Source: Hyphomicrobiales bacterium (GTDB lineage: Bacteria > Pseudomonadota > Alphaproteobacteria > Rhizobiales > Xanthobacteraceae). Taken from it: 44,918 nt of DNA. This document shows, piece after piece, positions 18,120-27,865 of the stretch (position 1 is the first letter of the stretch; every line of letters begins with the position of its first letter). The notes beneath the pieces were generated by a model that worked only from the letters and a program-made list of their open reading frames with translations, was not told the DNA's origin and made no database searches. Both the position numbers and the translations under genes were made by a program. The stretch covers positions 7,605-52,522 of the forward strand of contig JAFKKS010000165.1 of assembly GCA_017304555.1 (NCBI GenBank), read 5' to 3'.

Positions 18120-21100
18120 TGCGCAAGCCGCGATCCATCTTCGCCCGTTGCGCGCTCATGGCTGTGCTGCTGGTCGGCGTCGTGGTGGTCGGGCTTGCCG
18201 TTTACGCGATTGCGAGCCGGACGGACGAGAACCAGCAGGGCATGCTCGCCAGTCTGATCTCGCGCGCGCTCTCGACGCCGGCGACGCAGATCCATATCGG
18301 AGGCGTCGATGGCGCGCTCTCTTCCGACGCGACGATCCGTGATGTCAGCATCGCCGACAAGGATGGCGTCTGGCTGACGCTCGACCGCGCGCGCCTCGTG
18401 TGGCGGCGCAGCGCGCTGCTGGCGGGGCGATTGGAGATCGATCGTCTCGAGGTCGGCACGCTGGAGGTGAAGCGAAAGCCGTTGCCATCTGACGAGCCGG
18501 TCGCGGAGTCTGAGCAGCCGATCCTGCCTGAGCTTCCTGTAAAGGTGCAGGTGAAGGCGTTCGAGCTGCATTCCCTGACGCTCGGCCAATCGATTCTTGG
18601 GGAAGCTCTGAGTGTCGCTGCAACCGGCAACACCGAACTGGGCTCGCCCTCGGAAGGGCTCATCTTCAATCTCGATGCGGTCCGCAAGGATTTCCCCGGC
18701 CGGTTCAAAGCGGCGCTAGCTTTCGTTCCGCAGGGAAACGCGCTCACGCTCGACATCTCACTCGAGGAGCCGCCGCACGGCCTCTTGTCCAAGATCGGGC
18801 GTTTGCCGGGCGAGCCGCCGATCAACTTCACGCTCGGCGGCAAGGGAACTCTCGACAGTTTTCGCGGCGCCTTGAAGCTTGAGGCCGGCCCGACGATCGA
18901 TGCGACTGGTGCGATCGCCCTCGACCGCAATGGTGACGGCCGGCTGCTGACGACCAGGCTTTCGAGTCATCTCGGGCCGCTGCTGCCGCCCCTTATCGCG
19001 CCGATCTTCGCCGGCGCAACCAAGCTCGACAGCACGACGCGCATCGGTGACGACGGCAGTGTCGCCTTGAACGAGCTGACGCTCACGGGCCATCTGGCGC
19101 AGCTCGACGTGAAGGGGTTGTTCGGCGCCGACAAGATGATGGACTTCACGGCCTCCATCCGTGCGCTGCCAAGTAACGGGGAGGTGAGTGAGACCGACCA
19201 GGGCTCGATCCGCAGCCTCGTCTTCGACGGACGCGTGAACGGTCCGGCCAAGGCGCCGACCGTTTCGGCCAAGCTCGCGATCGCGGAGGCGCATTTGCCA
19301 AGCGGTGACGTCGAGAAGCTCGACGCCTCGATGACCGCCGTTCCCGCCGCCGAACTCACCGATCGCGCGACGAACATCGCGCTCGACGCGAAGCTGCAGG
19401 CGTCCGGCATGGCGCTGCGCGATGCGGGGCTCGCTGCGGCGGTCGGCGACGAGGTGTCGCTGGTGCTCCATGGAAGCACGGACCTGAACGGCCAGGCGAA
19501 GGTCGAGCGGCTGCAGATCGGCACGTCGACGGTTCAGGCAACCTATGCTGGCGACGCCGGCCCCGACCGGCTGCATGGCCGCGCGACCGTTACCGCGCCT
19601 GATCTCGCCCGCTTCAGTACGCTTACAGGGCAGAAGCTTTCCGGCTCCGTGGCGTTCGATCTCGATCTCGACGGAGATCCGCGACAGGGCCGCATCGACG
19701 CCAAGCTGTCGGGCACGGGCGAGAAGTTTGCGACTGGCCTGTCGGCGCTCGACGGACTCTTGGGCGCGCGCATCGCGCTCGCTGCCGATGTCGGCGCCGA
19801 TGGCAACGGCGCTTACACGGTCCGTGCGCTTTCGCTCGACGGCGCCCATGTCGCCGTGCGCGCCAAGGGAACGGCCGCCCAGGATACAAGCGATCTCTCG
19901 GCGCGTGTGGACTTGCCCGATCTCGGAGCGGCCGATGAGCGCCTCACAGGCGTAGGCGCGCTCGATGTCCGCTTGACCGACGGGCTAGCGCATCCCGGCG
20001 TTTCGCTCGCGGCGTCCGTCAATCAGGCGACGGCGATGAAGCGCTCCATTCCGCGGCTGGAGCTGACGGCAACGGTCAACGACATCAATGGACCGTGCGC
20101 CATCGAAGCCAAGTTGGACGGTTCCGTCGATGGCAAGCCGGCCCGCGGGATTGTTCAGGTCAGTCGGCGGCTCCGTGATCAAGCGCGTGGATCGCAACAA
20201 TCCAGCGGCGCCAATCGCGAGCATCAAGATTCGAAGGGTCGATCGGCTCCCGCTTTTGCAGGGTGGGAGGCAAAGACACTCGACATCGCGATCGGCTCGG
20301 TCGTCTTGAAGGGCGCAGGAACGATCGATGAGAAGAATCTCGCGCAGGGACAGATCCGCTTCGCTGCCGGTTCCCTTGCCGACCTCTCGGCGCTCGCTCT
20401 TACCGAACTTGCAGGCTCGGCCTCGCTCGACCTCGCGCTTTCCGCTGACGGCGGCCGGCAATCCGTTCGCCTCGCCGGCAACGGCACGGGAATCCGCGCC
20501 GCCGGGTCTGCGGTTCGTCATTTCGAGGTGCGTGTCGACGGTGCCGATCTCTACAATCAACCGGTGCTCAACGCCGACGCCAAGGCTAACGGCATCGAAG
20601 CCGACGGCCAGACGATTACGAGCGTCAATCTGACCGCGAGAGGCGACCCCCATGCGAGCGATGTCAGCCTGTCGGCCAAGGCGGCGGGATTCGATCTCGA
20701 CGCCGCAGGGGTTCTGACGCCCACGGATCAGACGCGGTTCGACCTTAGCCGCTTCACGGCGCGGCGCGGCAAGAAAGCGATCGCTCTGCAAGGCCCGGCG
20801 CGTTTCACACTCGATGACGGGACCGTGCTGATAGAGCATCTGGCGCTCAAGATCGGCAACGGCCGCTTCACGCTCGACGGAAAAGCCGGAAAGGTGCTCG
20901 ACCTCAAAGCCGTCGCGAGCGCCGTTCCGTTAGGCGAGGCCGACATCGCGATGCCGGGCCTGGGGCTCGCCGGAACACTCGACGCTTCAGCGAACATCGG
21001 CGGCTCGGCCAGCGCGCCGACGGGCCAGTATAAAGTTTCAGTCAAGCGCTTCACCGCGCCGCAGAGCCGAAGCGCCGGCGTGCCGCCGATCGACGTCACT

Positions 21101-22516
21101 GCCGACGGGCGGCTCGACGGACGTCGCGCAAGCCTTGCCGCCACGATTGCGGCAGGGAAGGCTGGTACGATCACCGCGTCGGGCACGGTGCCGCTCGACG
21201 CGACAGGTGCGATTGCACTGACGGCGAAAGCCCGCCTCGACGCCGCGATCGCGAACGTCACGCTGGCGCCTTCCGGCCGCACCGTTTCCGGCAAAGTCCT
21301 CGTCGACGCCCGGGTGAGCGGCACGCGCGCGAAGCCGCAGGCGAGCGGCGGCGCCACCCTGAGCGGCGGCTCGTTCCGCGATAGCATGCTCGGCACGCGC
21401 CTCGATTCCATCGAAGCGAAAATCACAGCCGAGGGAGAGCGTATCTCCGTCGAGCGCCTCACGGCGGTGACGCCCAACGGCGGTACGCTGTCAGGCTCCG
21501 GTCAGGTCCGGATCGCGCCCGATGCCGGCTTCCCCGGCAAGGTCTCGATTCGCGGACAGCGCGCGACGCTCGCGGCCAGTTCGCTCGTCAACGCGCAGGC
21601 GAATCTCGCCATCGACGTCACCGGCGCGCTGGCGCGCGACCCGCGGATCGTCGGCCGCGTCGATCTCACCCGCGTGAGCGTCGACATTCCGGACCGGCTC
21701 CCTTCGACGCTGAAGCCGATCGAAGGCATCGACCACGTCAATGCTTCGGGTCAGGCGGCGGCACGCCTCGCGGCCGCGCGCAAGGCCGAAGCGGCAAAGA
21801 GTAAAAAGCGCGCCGCACTTTTCGATGCCGCGCTCGACGTCACGGTTTCGGCGCCGAACCACGTCTTCGTCCATGGTCGAGGTGTCGATGCGGAACTTGG
21901 CGGCTCCGTCCATGTGGGCGGCACCACCAACGCTCCGGTGCCGAAGGGCAGCTTCTCGCTCTACCGCGGGAAGGTGGCGGTGCTCGGAAAGACGCTGACC
22001 TTCACCAAGGGCGACCTCTCGTTCAACGGTGACCTCGCGCCCGAGCTCGACTTCGCCGCCGAGGTTCAGGCGTCCGACATCACCGCGCAGGTCGGCATCA
22101 CCGGGCCGGCCGTCGCGCCGGTTTTTGCGTTCACGTCGCGGCCGGAACTGCCGCAAGACGAAATCCTGTCGCGCATCCTGTTTCAGAAAGCGGCGGGCAG
22201 CTTGACGACCGCTCAGGCTCTGCAACTCGCGCAGGCAGCGGCGCAGTTCGCCAGCGGTGGCGAGGGTGTGCTGGATCGCATGCGCCGCTCGCTCGGTGTC
22301 GACAGTTTGGATGTGAGCACGGGGTCCGGCGGCCCGATGGTCGGCGCATCACGCGCGATCGGCGACCGGTTGAGTGTTGGCGTTCGCACGGGCGCAACCC
22401 CCAGCCAATCCGGAGTCTCAGCCAATGTCGATGTGACACGCCACATCCGAGTGGAATCGGATGTCGATGCGAAAGGTTCGACATCGGTTGGTATCGGCAC
22501 GCGCTTCGAATGGTGA
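18119..22516 (+). CDS. tamB: TamB, translocation and assembly module inner-membrane subunit
   Basis: This is a 1465-residue AsmA-like/TamB protein. One N-terminal membrane helix (about residues 9-31) is followed by a very long periplasmic beta-taco domain of repeated short strands and the conserved DUF490 C-terminal region (about 1130-1465), ending GIGTRFEW. It spans the periplasm and works with TamA in outer-membrane protein insertion or phospholipid transport. The ATG at 18119 shares one base with the tamA stop (TGATG). One oddity: residues about 680-710 (near 20155-20265) are Gln/Ser/Arg-rich and have poor third-position GC, unlike the rest. This may mark a pair of compensating frameshifts or an inserted linker. 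Confidence 0.92.
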   Translation: MRKPRSIFARCALMAVLLVGVVVVGLAVYAIASRTDENQQGMLASLISRALSTPATQIHIGGVDGALSSDATIRDVSIADKDGVWLTLDRARLVWRRSALLAGRLEIDRLEVGTLEVKRKPLPSDEPVAESEQPILPELPVKVQVKAFELHSLTLGQSILGEALSVAATGNTELGSPSEGLIFNLDAVRKDFPGRFKAALAFVPQGNALTLDISLEEPPHGLLSKIGRLPGEPPINFTLGGKGTLDSFRGALKLEAGPTIDATGAIALDRNGDGRLLTTRLSSHLGPLLPPLIAPIFAGATKLDSTTRIGDDGSVALNELTLTGHLAQLDVKGLFGADKMMDFTASIRALPSNGEVSETDQGSIRSLVFDGRVNGPAKAPTVSAKLAIAEAHLPSGDVEKLDASMTAVPAAELTDRATNIALDAKLQASGMALRDAGLAAAVGDEVSLVLHGSTDLNGQAKVERLQIGTSTVQATYAGDAGPDRLHGRATVTAPDLARFSTLTGQKLSGSVAFDLDLDGDPRQGRIDAKLSGTGEKFATGLSALDGLLGARIALAADVGADGNGAYTVRALSLDGAHVAVRAKGTAAQDTSDLSARVDLPDLGAADERLTGVGALDVRLTDGLAHPGVSLAASVNQATAMKRSIPRLELTATVNDINGPCAIEAKLDGSVDGKPARGIVQVSRRLRDQARGSQQSSGANREHQDSKGRSAPAFAGWEAKTLDIAIGSVVLKGAGTIDEKNLAQGQIRFAAGSLADLSALALTELAGSASLDLALSADGGRQSVRLAGNGTGIRAAGSAVRHFEVRVDGADLYNQPVLNADAKANGIEADGQTITSVNLTARGDPHASDVSLSAKAAGFDLDAAGVLTPTDQTRFDLSRFTARRGKKAIALQGPARFTLDDGTVLIEHLALKIGNGRFTLDGKAGKVLDLKAVASAVPLGEADIAMPGLGLAGTLDASANIGGSASAPTGQYKVSVKRFTAPQSRSAGVPPIDVTADGRLDGRRASLAATIAAGKAGTITASGTVPLDATGAIALTAKARLDAAIANVTLAPSGRTVSGKVLVDARVSGTRAKPQASGGATLSGGSFRDSMLGTRLDSIEAKITAEGERISVERLTAVTPNGGTLSGSGQVRIAPDAGFPGKVSIRGQRATLAASSLVNAQANLAIDVTGALARDPRIVGRVDLTRVSVDIPDRLPSTLKPIEGIDHVNASGQAAARLAAARKAEAAKSKKRAALFDAALDVTVSAPNHVFVHGRGVDAELGGSVHVGGTTNAPVPKGSFSLYRGKVAVLGKTLTFTKGDLSFNGDLAPELDFAAEVQASDITAQVGITGPAVAPVFAFTSRPELPQDEILSRILFQKAAGSLTTAQALQLAQAAAQFASGGEGVLDRMRRSLGVDSLDVSTGSGGPMVGASRAIGDRLSVGVRTGATPSQSGVSANVDVTRHIRVESDVDAKGSTSVGIGTRFEW

Positions 22517-22548
22517 GAGCAGACCCATCGGTCGCGTATCGCATCTTC

Positions 22549-22586
22549 AACCGCGTCGTTAAAAAGGGGCGGTTTAAGTCTTTTTA
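22549..22586 (+). terminator. Putative terminator after tamB
   Basis: Two overlapping inverted repeats are seen: AACCGC/GCGGTT (22549-22554 and 22569-22574) and TAAAAAG/CTTTTTA (22560-22566 and 22580-22586). The T5 tract at 22581-22585 gives a plausible intrinsic terminator 30 bases or more after the tamB stop. Confidence 0.4.
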
Positions 22587-22700
22587 GGAAACCCAAATGG
22601 CCGAGAACGACGGAGAATTGGCCCCTGAGTTGTCAGGCAATAATCATTAAGTTGTTTAACTTTTGATGCGCTGATTTCATCGGCAAAATGGTAGCGCAGT

Positions 22701-23579
22701 CTAGGGCTTTTTTGCATTGACGCAGCGTCCCGCTGCTGTGAGAAAACTTTCGATCAGCGGCCGCTTCCGCCGTTCTGCGAGGCAGACGACGTAGGCGAGG
22801 TTGAACATCTCGACATTGCTGACATTGAGCACACGCAAGTTTTTGTGCACAGCAATCTCGGGTTCGGAAATGGCGCCGAGCCCGATGCCCTTGAGGATGG
22901 CCGCATTGACCGCCTCGCGATTATTCGTCTCCATCACCGCCCGAATATTCACGCCCGCTTTTTTGAGCGCGCGATCAAAGATCCGCCGCGTCGTCGATCC
23001 GGCGCTGCGCAAAATGAAATTCTGTCCCTCCAATTCTTCGATCTTGATCGATCGCCGCTTCGCCAGCGGGTGCTCGATATTCGCGACAATGAGAATGCGG
23101 TGCTTGTTGTAGAAGTGGCTATAGAAGCGCGCGTCTTCCGGATCATCGCCGACAACCGCGACGTCGAAATCGAACTTCAGAAGCCCGTCGAGCAGGTCGG
23201 GGCCGGAGCCAAGCGTTACCGTCAGCTTTAGATTGAGATGCTGCTTGAGAAGCGACGCGGCGATCTCCATGGCGTCCGACGGCCGGATGGAGGCGACCTT
23301 CAGCATGCCGACATCGAGGGCTTGCGCGGCGCGAAGCAGGACCGTCGCTTCCTCCTCGTGACCGAACATGCCTTGGGTGATCGTCGCGAGCAGCTTGCCG
23401 ATCTCGGTCAGTTCGACGGTGCGGCCGCGCCGATGAAACAGTTCGACCCGGAAATGATCTTCGAGCGAACGCACGTGTGTCGAGATCGTCGGCTGCCCGA
23501 TATTGAGGAGCTTTCCCGCGGCGGTGAACCCGCCCGAACGGGCAACGGCGTGGAACGCTGCAAGCCATCTCTGATGCAT
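22701..23579 (-). CDS. LysR-family regulator divergent to phnA (PhnR-like)
   Basis: This is a 292-residue LysR-type regulator. The winged helix-turn-helix lies at residues 1-60 (FHAVARSGGFTAAGKLLNIG, QPTISTHVRSLEDHF, ELFHRRGR) and the substrate-binding domain covers about 90-290. It is transcribed away from the phosphonoacetate hydrolase gene across a 171-bp gap, the classic arrangement for a LysR activator and its target. In Pseudomonas fluorescens the phnA operon is controlled by a LysR protein, PhnR. By analogy this one probably senses phosphonoacetate or a related phosphonate. That ligand is inferred from position, not from the sequence. Confidence 0.85.
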   Translation of the reverse strand: MHQRWLAAFHAVARSGGFTAAGKLLNIGQPTISTHVRSLEDHFRVELFHRRGRTVELTEIGKLLATITQGMFGHEEEATVLLRAAQALDVGMLKVASIRPSDAMEIAASLLKQHLNLKLTVTLGSGPDLLDGLLKFDFDVAVVGDDPEDARFYSHFYNKHRILIVANIEHPLAKRRSIKIEELEGQNFILRSAGSTTRRIFDRALKKAGVNIRAVMETNNREAVNAAILKGIGLGAISEPEIAVHKNLRVLNVSNVEMFNLAYVVCLAERRKRPLIESFLTAAGRCVNAKKP

Positions 23580-23750
23580 TGATCTAACCGATGGATCGTG
23601 CCGAAAACTGAATTTTACAGATAATGGCGCGCGACCTTAGCTTGGCGCAAGCGTGAAAACGGCGCTGCGTCGACGCTGCCGGCTTGGTTGAAAGCCTGCG
23701 TTCATCGGTTGCAGCGGCAGAACACCCCCGAGTGGGCGAGGGAGGAAGAA
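23580..23750. promoter_or_regulatory. Divergent regulatory region between LysR gene and phnA
   Basis: This 171-bp gap holds both promoters. I could not define the operator precisely. GGAGG at 23741-23745, five bases before ATG 23751, fixes the phnA start. Confidence 0.5.
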
Positions 23751-25004
23751 ATGGCGAAGGAAGTCCGCCTCAACGGCGTGCGTTATCGTTGGCCGAAGCG
23801 GCCCGTCGTCGTGGTCTGCGTCGATGGCGGAGACCCCGCTTACTTCGACCGCGCGCTCAAGGACGGCATCATCCCGAATGTCGCGCGCTTCATGAAGCAG
23901 GGCTTCAACGGCCTCGCCGAATGCGTCATCCCGAGCTTCACCTGTCCGAACAACGTCTCGATCATCACCGGTAGTCCGCCGTCGATCCACGGCATTTCCG
24001 GCAATTTCTTTCTCGAGCCGGAGACACGCAAGGCCGTGGTGATGACCGGACCGGAGTTGATGCGCTCCAGTACGATCCTCGCCGCGTTCAGTGCGGCCGG
24101 CGCCAAGGTGATCTCGATCACCGCAAAGGACAAGCTGCGCCAGCAACTCGGCAAAGACATGGATATCGCTGCCGGCGGCATCAACTTCTCGTCCGAGAAG
24201 GCCGATAAGTGCACGATGAAAGAGAACGGCATCGAGAACGTTCTCGAATTGGTCGGGCTGCCGCTGCCGGACATGTATTCTGGCGAACTGTCACTGTTCG
24301 TGCTCGAAGCCGGGCTGAAGCTCCTGGAGCAGCGCAAGCCCGATGTCATGTATCTGTCACTCACCGACTTCATCCAGCACAAATATGCGCCGGGCGAAGC
24401 TGAGTCGGATGATTATTACCGTCGAATGGACGAGCTCTTCGGCAAGCTCGACGCAGCCGGCGCCGTTGTCGCGCTGACCGCTGACCACGGCATGAACGAC
24501 AAGTCGAACTCCGATCAGTCCCCGAAGGTGGTGTGGCTGCAGGACATCCTCGACAAGGAGTTCGGAAAGGATGCCGCGACCGTTATCTGCCCGATCACCG
24601 ACTATTTTGTCGCGCATCACGGCTCGTTCGGCGGCTTCGTGCGCGTCTACAGTAACGGCAAGGTCACGCCGCAGGACATCATGCGCGTCGCTCGCGCGCT
24701 CCCCGGTATCGAGATGGTGTGCGACAAGGAGGCGGCTGCGCGCATTTTCGATCTCCCGATCGACCGCGAAGGCGACGTCGTCGTCATCAGTGACGCTGAT
24801 CATTGCATCGGCATGACGCCCGACAAGCACGACATGACGGGGCTGGCGGGGCACCGCCTGCGCACCCATGGCGGCCTCGCTGAGGCGACAGTGCCGTTCG
24901 TCATCAATCGCCCGCTTTATGAAAGCTACGCGGCGCGCGCGAAACGCGGAGGCTTGCGCAACTTCCACATCTTCGACTTTGCTATCAACGGAGCCGACGC
25001 CTAA
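23751..25004 (+). CDS. phnA: Phosphonoacetate hydrolase PhnA
   Basis: This is a 417-residue enzyme of the alkaline phosphatase superfamily that splits the C-P bond of phosphonoacetate to give acetate and phosphate, using two zinc ions. Ligand and catalytic positions are visible: D25 in CVDGGDPAYFD, nucleophilic T64 in PSFTCPNN, D206 and H210 in LTDFIQH, D245-H246 in TADHG, and H373 in RTHGG. The full family length is present. The start at 23751 was chosen over an upstream in-frame start because of the GGAGG site and because residues from MAKEV onward match the family. It is the first gene of the phosphonate operon, followed by an alcohol and an aldehyde dehydrogenase. Confidence 0.94.
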   Translation: MAKEVRLNGVRYRWPKRPVVVVCVDGGDPAYFDRALKDGIIPNVARFMKQGFNGLAECVIPSFTCPNNVSIITGSPPSIHGISGNFFLEPETRKAVVMTGPELMRSSTILAAFSAAGAKVISITAKDKLRQQLGKDMDIAAGGINFSSEKADKCTMKENGIENVLELVGLPLPDMYSGELSLFVLEAGLKLLEQRKPDVMYLSLTDFIQHKYAPGEAESDDYYRRMDELFGKLDAAGAVVALTADHGMNDKSNSDQSPKVVWLQDILDKEFGKDAATVICPITDYFVAHHGSFGGFVRVYSNGKVTPQDIMRVARALPGIEMVCDKEAAARIFDLPIDREGDVVVISDADHCIGMTPDKHDMTGLAGHRLRTHGGLAEATVPFVINRPLYESYAARAKRGGLRNFHIFDFAINGADA

Positions 25005-25070
25005 GGCGCCGGAGCGACGGCTTTTCGCTGTCGAGACGATGCAGACAACATAGAAATGGAGTGAGCGCGC

Positions 25071-26165
25071 ATGGCCCGAACGGCGAAGGCGGCGATTTAC
25101 GAGGCGCCGAATACACCTTTCATCATCAAGGATTATCCGGTGCGGTCTGCGAAGCCGGGCGAGGTCCTGGTGCGCGTCACCATGTCGACAATCTGCCGTT
25201 CGGACATCCACTCCTATGAAGGGCGACGGCCGAACCCGTGCCCGGGAATCCTCGGCCATGAGATCATCGGCATCATCGAGGAGATCGGCGCCGGCATCGA
25301 CAAGGACATGCGCGGCGATCCGCTCAAGGTCGGCGATCGCATCACCTGGAGCGAGTACTTCTTTCATGGTGATTGCTATTATCGTGAAGTCCACGACATG
25401 CCGCAGAAATGCAATGGCGTGCGCAAATACGGGCACGACCTGGTCGAGGAAGACCCGCATTTCCTCGGCGGATTCGCCGAGTACTGCTACATCCTCCCCG
25501 GCACGTGGATCCTCAAGCTTCCCGACGAACTGAGCGACGAGGAGGCGACCCCGCTCAATTGCGGCGTTGCCACCATGGCGTCGGTGACGGAAGCGGCCGA
25601 GATTGCGCTCGGCGACGCCGTTGTCGTGCAGGGGTTGGGTCTGCTCGGCCTCTACGGATGCGCGATGGCGAAGGCGCGCGGCGCGCGCATGGTTATCGGG
25701 CTCGACGCCGTTCCCGATCGCCTCGAGGTCGCCAAGAAGTTCGGCGCCGACCACACATTCAACATCAAGGGCATGAGCGACAAGGAGATCGTGGCCAAGA
25801 TCCGCGGCCTGTGCAAGCCCGACGGCGCCGACGCGGTGATCGAGGTGTGCGGCGTTCCTGATGTGATCCCGCAAGGGTTGCAGATGCTGCGCGTCGGCGG
25901 CCGCTACGTGCTTGGCGGTCTCGTAAGCCCCGGCGCCGATGTGACGATCGACGCCAACATGCTGGTCAAGCGCTGGGTCACGATGCGCGGCATCCACAAC
26001 TACCATCCGCGCCACCTCATCCAGGCGCTCGATTTCGTGATGGCGAACCGCGATCGCTTCCCCTTCAAGAGCATCGTCGACTCGAAGTTCGCGCTGAAAG
26101 ACCTCGATACGGCCTTCAAGAAGGCGTCCGAGCGCACGGTCCTGCGCGCCGCGATCGTACCTTGA
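25071..26165 (+). CDS. Phosphonate-associated zinc-type alcohol dehydrogenase
   Basis: This is a 364-residue medium-chain dehydrogenase. Catalytic zinc residues C42, D45 and H63-E64 (ILGHEI) are present and the NAD-binding loop is GLGLLG (189-194). The structural-zinc lobe is unusual. Where the family normally has four cysteines (CGxCxxC then C), this protein reads HGDCYYREVHDMPQKC, with H100 and R106 replacing two of them. It resembles the TIGR03366 group, alcohol dehydrogenases found near phosphonate catabolic genes. The substrate is unproven; a hydroxyethylphosphonate-like alcohol oxidised to phosphonoacetaldehyde would fit the neighbours. It lies 66 bases downstream of phnA. Confidence 0.85.
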   Translation: MARTAKAAIYEAPNTPFIIKDYPVRSAKPGEVLVRVTMSTICRSDIHSYEGRRPNPCPGILGHEIIGIIEEIGAGIDKDMRGDPLKVGDRITWSEYFFHGDCYYREVHDMPQKCNGVRKYGHDLVEEDPHFLGGFAEYCYILPGTWILKLPDELSDEEATPLNCGVATMASVTEAAEIALGDAVVVQGLGLLGLYGCAMAKARGARMVIGLDAVPDRLEVAKKFGADHTFNIKGMSDKEIVAKIRGLCKPDGADAVIEVCGVPDVIPQGLQMLRVGGRYVLGGLVSPGADVTIDANMLVKRWVTMRGIHNYHPRHLIQALDFVMANRDRFPFKSIVDSKFALKDLDTAFKKASERTVLRAAIVP

Positions 26166-26179
26166 GGCGGGCCGTAGAA

Positions 26180-27631
26180 ATGAGCACGCCTCAACTGAAC
26201 TTCGCGCCGCGCGGCCTTTATATCGGCGGCGAGTGGGTGTCGCCGGCCGAAGGCAAGGCCTTCGCCACGATCAACCCATCCAACATGGACAAGCTTGGCG
26301 ACGTTCCGGCCGCGTCGGAAGCGGACGTCGACCGCGCTGTCGCGGCCGCCAAGGAAGGCTTTCGTGAATGGTCGCGTGTACCGATCAAGGAACGCGCTCG
26401 TTGCCTGGTCAAGCTCGCCGAACGCATCGAATCCTCGGCCGACGAATTGGCGATGATGGACGCCGTCGATTCCGGCAATGCGATCGTCGGCATGCGCGGC
26501 GACATGACGTGGACCGCCGACACGCTGCGCTATTTCGCGGCGATGATTACGGAGATCAAGGGTGAGACGTCCTCGCAAGGGCCGCGCCACATGAATCTGA
26601 CGCGCCGCCAGCCTTACGGCGTCGTCGCCAAGATCAACCCGTTCAATCATCCGTTCCGCTTCTGCGCCGAGAAGGCAGCGGCGCCGCTTGCCGCCGGCAA
26701 CTGTGTCGTGATCAAGGGGTCGGAGCAGGCGCCGCTTTCGAGTCTGCGGCTCGGCGAACTGTGCGAAGGCATCTTTCCGCGCGGCGTCGTCAACATCATT
26801 ACCGGCGACGGCGCGACTGGTTCCGCATTGGTGCGCCATCCTGACGTGCATCGCGTCGGCTTCGTCGGTTCGGTGCCGACGGGGCGTGCCATCGCGCGCG
26901 AGGCGGCCGCGACGCTCAAGCGCGTCAGCTTCGAACTCGGCGGCAAGAATCCGATCATCATCTTCCCTGACGCCGATCCCAAGAAGGCAGCCGCTGCGGC
27001 GATCAAGGGAATGAACATGAATCGTCAGGGGCAGTCGTGCTCCTCGACCTCCCGCGTTTTCGTCCATCGCTCGCTGCACGGCGCGGTGACGGAAGAACTC
27101 GTGAAGCAAGCGGAGGCGTTGCCGATCGGCGTTCCCTGGGTGAAGGAAAACGACGTTGGGCCGATTGTCTCGGAGCGCCAGTTCGATCGCATCATGGGTT
27201 TCATCGATTCAGCCAAATCCGAGGGCGCGAAGCTGCTCACGGGTGGCGGGCGGCCGGACGACCCTGTGCTGCGCCGCGGGCTCTTCATCGCGCCGACCGT
27301 GTTCGATCAGGTGACGCCGGCGATGCGGATCGGGCGCGAGGAGATTTTCGGACCGGTCATGTCCGTTCTGACCTGGGACGACTACGAGGACATGATCGCG
27401 AAGGCGAACGGCCTGGAATACGGTCTGACGGCGTCGATCGTCACGAACGATCTCGCCAAGGCGATGGAAACCGCCGATCGCATCGAAGCCGGTTACGTCT
27501 GGATCAATTCAAACGGCCGCTATCTCGGCGCGCCCTACGGCGGATGGAAGCAGAGCGGGATCGGCGAAGAGGAATGCTTCTCCGAACTGCTGAGCTACAC
27601 GCAAGTCAAGAACATCAACATGCGTTGGTGA
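26180..27631 (+). CDS. phnY: Aldehyde dehydrogenase, likely phosphonoacetaldehyde dehydrogenase (PhnY-like)
   Basis: This is a 483-residue NAD(P)-dependent aldehyde dehydrogenase. The catalytic cysteine is C287 (RQGQSCSST), the general base E252 (FELGGKNP), the oxyanion asparagine N156 (PFNHPF) and the cofactor lysine K179. In the PhnW-PhnA-PhnY pathway, PhnY oxidises phosphonoacetaldehyde to phosphonoacetate, the substrate of PhnA encoded two genes upstream. ATG 26180 is preferred; a TTG at 26162 overlaps the previous stop but would add only six residues. The specific substrate is inferred from the operon. Confidence 0.82.
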   Translation: MSTPQLNFAPRGLYIGGEWVSPAEGKAFATINPSNMDKLGDVPAASEADVDRAVAAAKEGFREWSRVPIKERARCLVKLAERIESSADELAMMDAVDSGNAIVGMRGDMTWTADTLRYFAAMITEIKGETSSQGPRHMNLTRRQPYGVVAKINPFNHPFRFCAEKAAAPLAAGNCVVIKGSEQAPLSSLRLGELCEGIFPRGVVNIITGDGATGSALVRHPDVHRVGFVGSVPTGRAIAREAAATLKRVSFELGGKNPIIIFPDADPKKAAAAAIKGMNMNRQGQSCSSTSRVFVHRSLHGAVTEELVKQAEALPIGVPWVKENDVGPIVSERQFDRIMGFIDSAKSEGAKLLTGGGRPDDPVLRRGLFIAPTVFDQVTPAMRIGREEIFGPVMSVLTWDDYEDMIAKANGLEYGLTASIVTNDLAKAMETADRIEAGYVWINSNGRYLGAPYGGWKQSGIGEEECFSELLSYTQVKNINMRW

Positions 27632-27744
27632 GGGCAGGGCATCTATCGATAGGATCGATGGTTGGTCGGAATAATCCGATTTGGGCGATGGGAGGAGAAG
27701 AGATATCGTTGCAGAAGGAGCGGCACACGATGTCGCCGACGACG

Positions 27745-27769
27745 CGAAGCCGACGCGAGTGCGGCTTCG
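27745..27769 (+). repeat. Hairpin in the phnY-phnD gap
   Basis: A perfect 8-bp stem, CGAAGCCG (27745-27752) and CGGCTTCG (27762-27769), with a 9-base loop lies in the 234-base untranslated gap before phnD. There is no T-run. It could set mRNA stability or partly end transcription between the enzyme and transport genes. Confidence 0.4.
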
Positions 27770-27865
27770 ATAGAAGGAACGATAAGGAGACGTCAAGGCA
27801 CGCATCTGAAATGTGACCATCACAGGCTGCAGATAAACAGCCAGGTCAAAACGGGGAGGTTGGAA

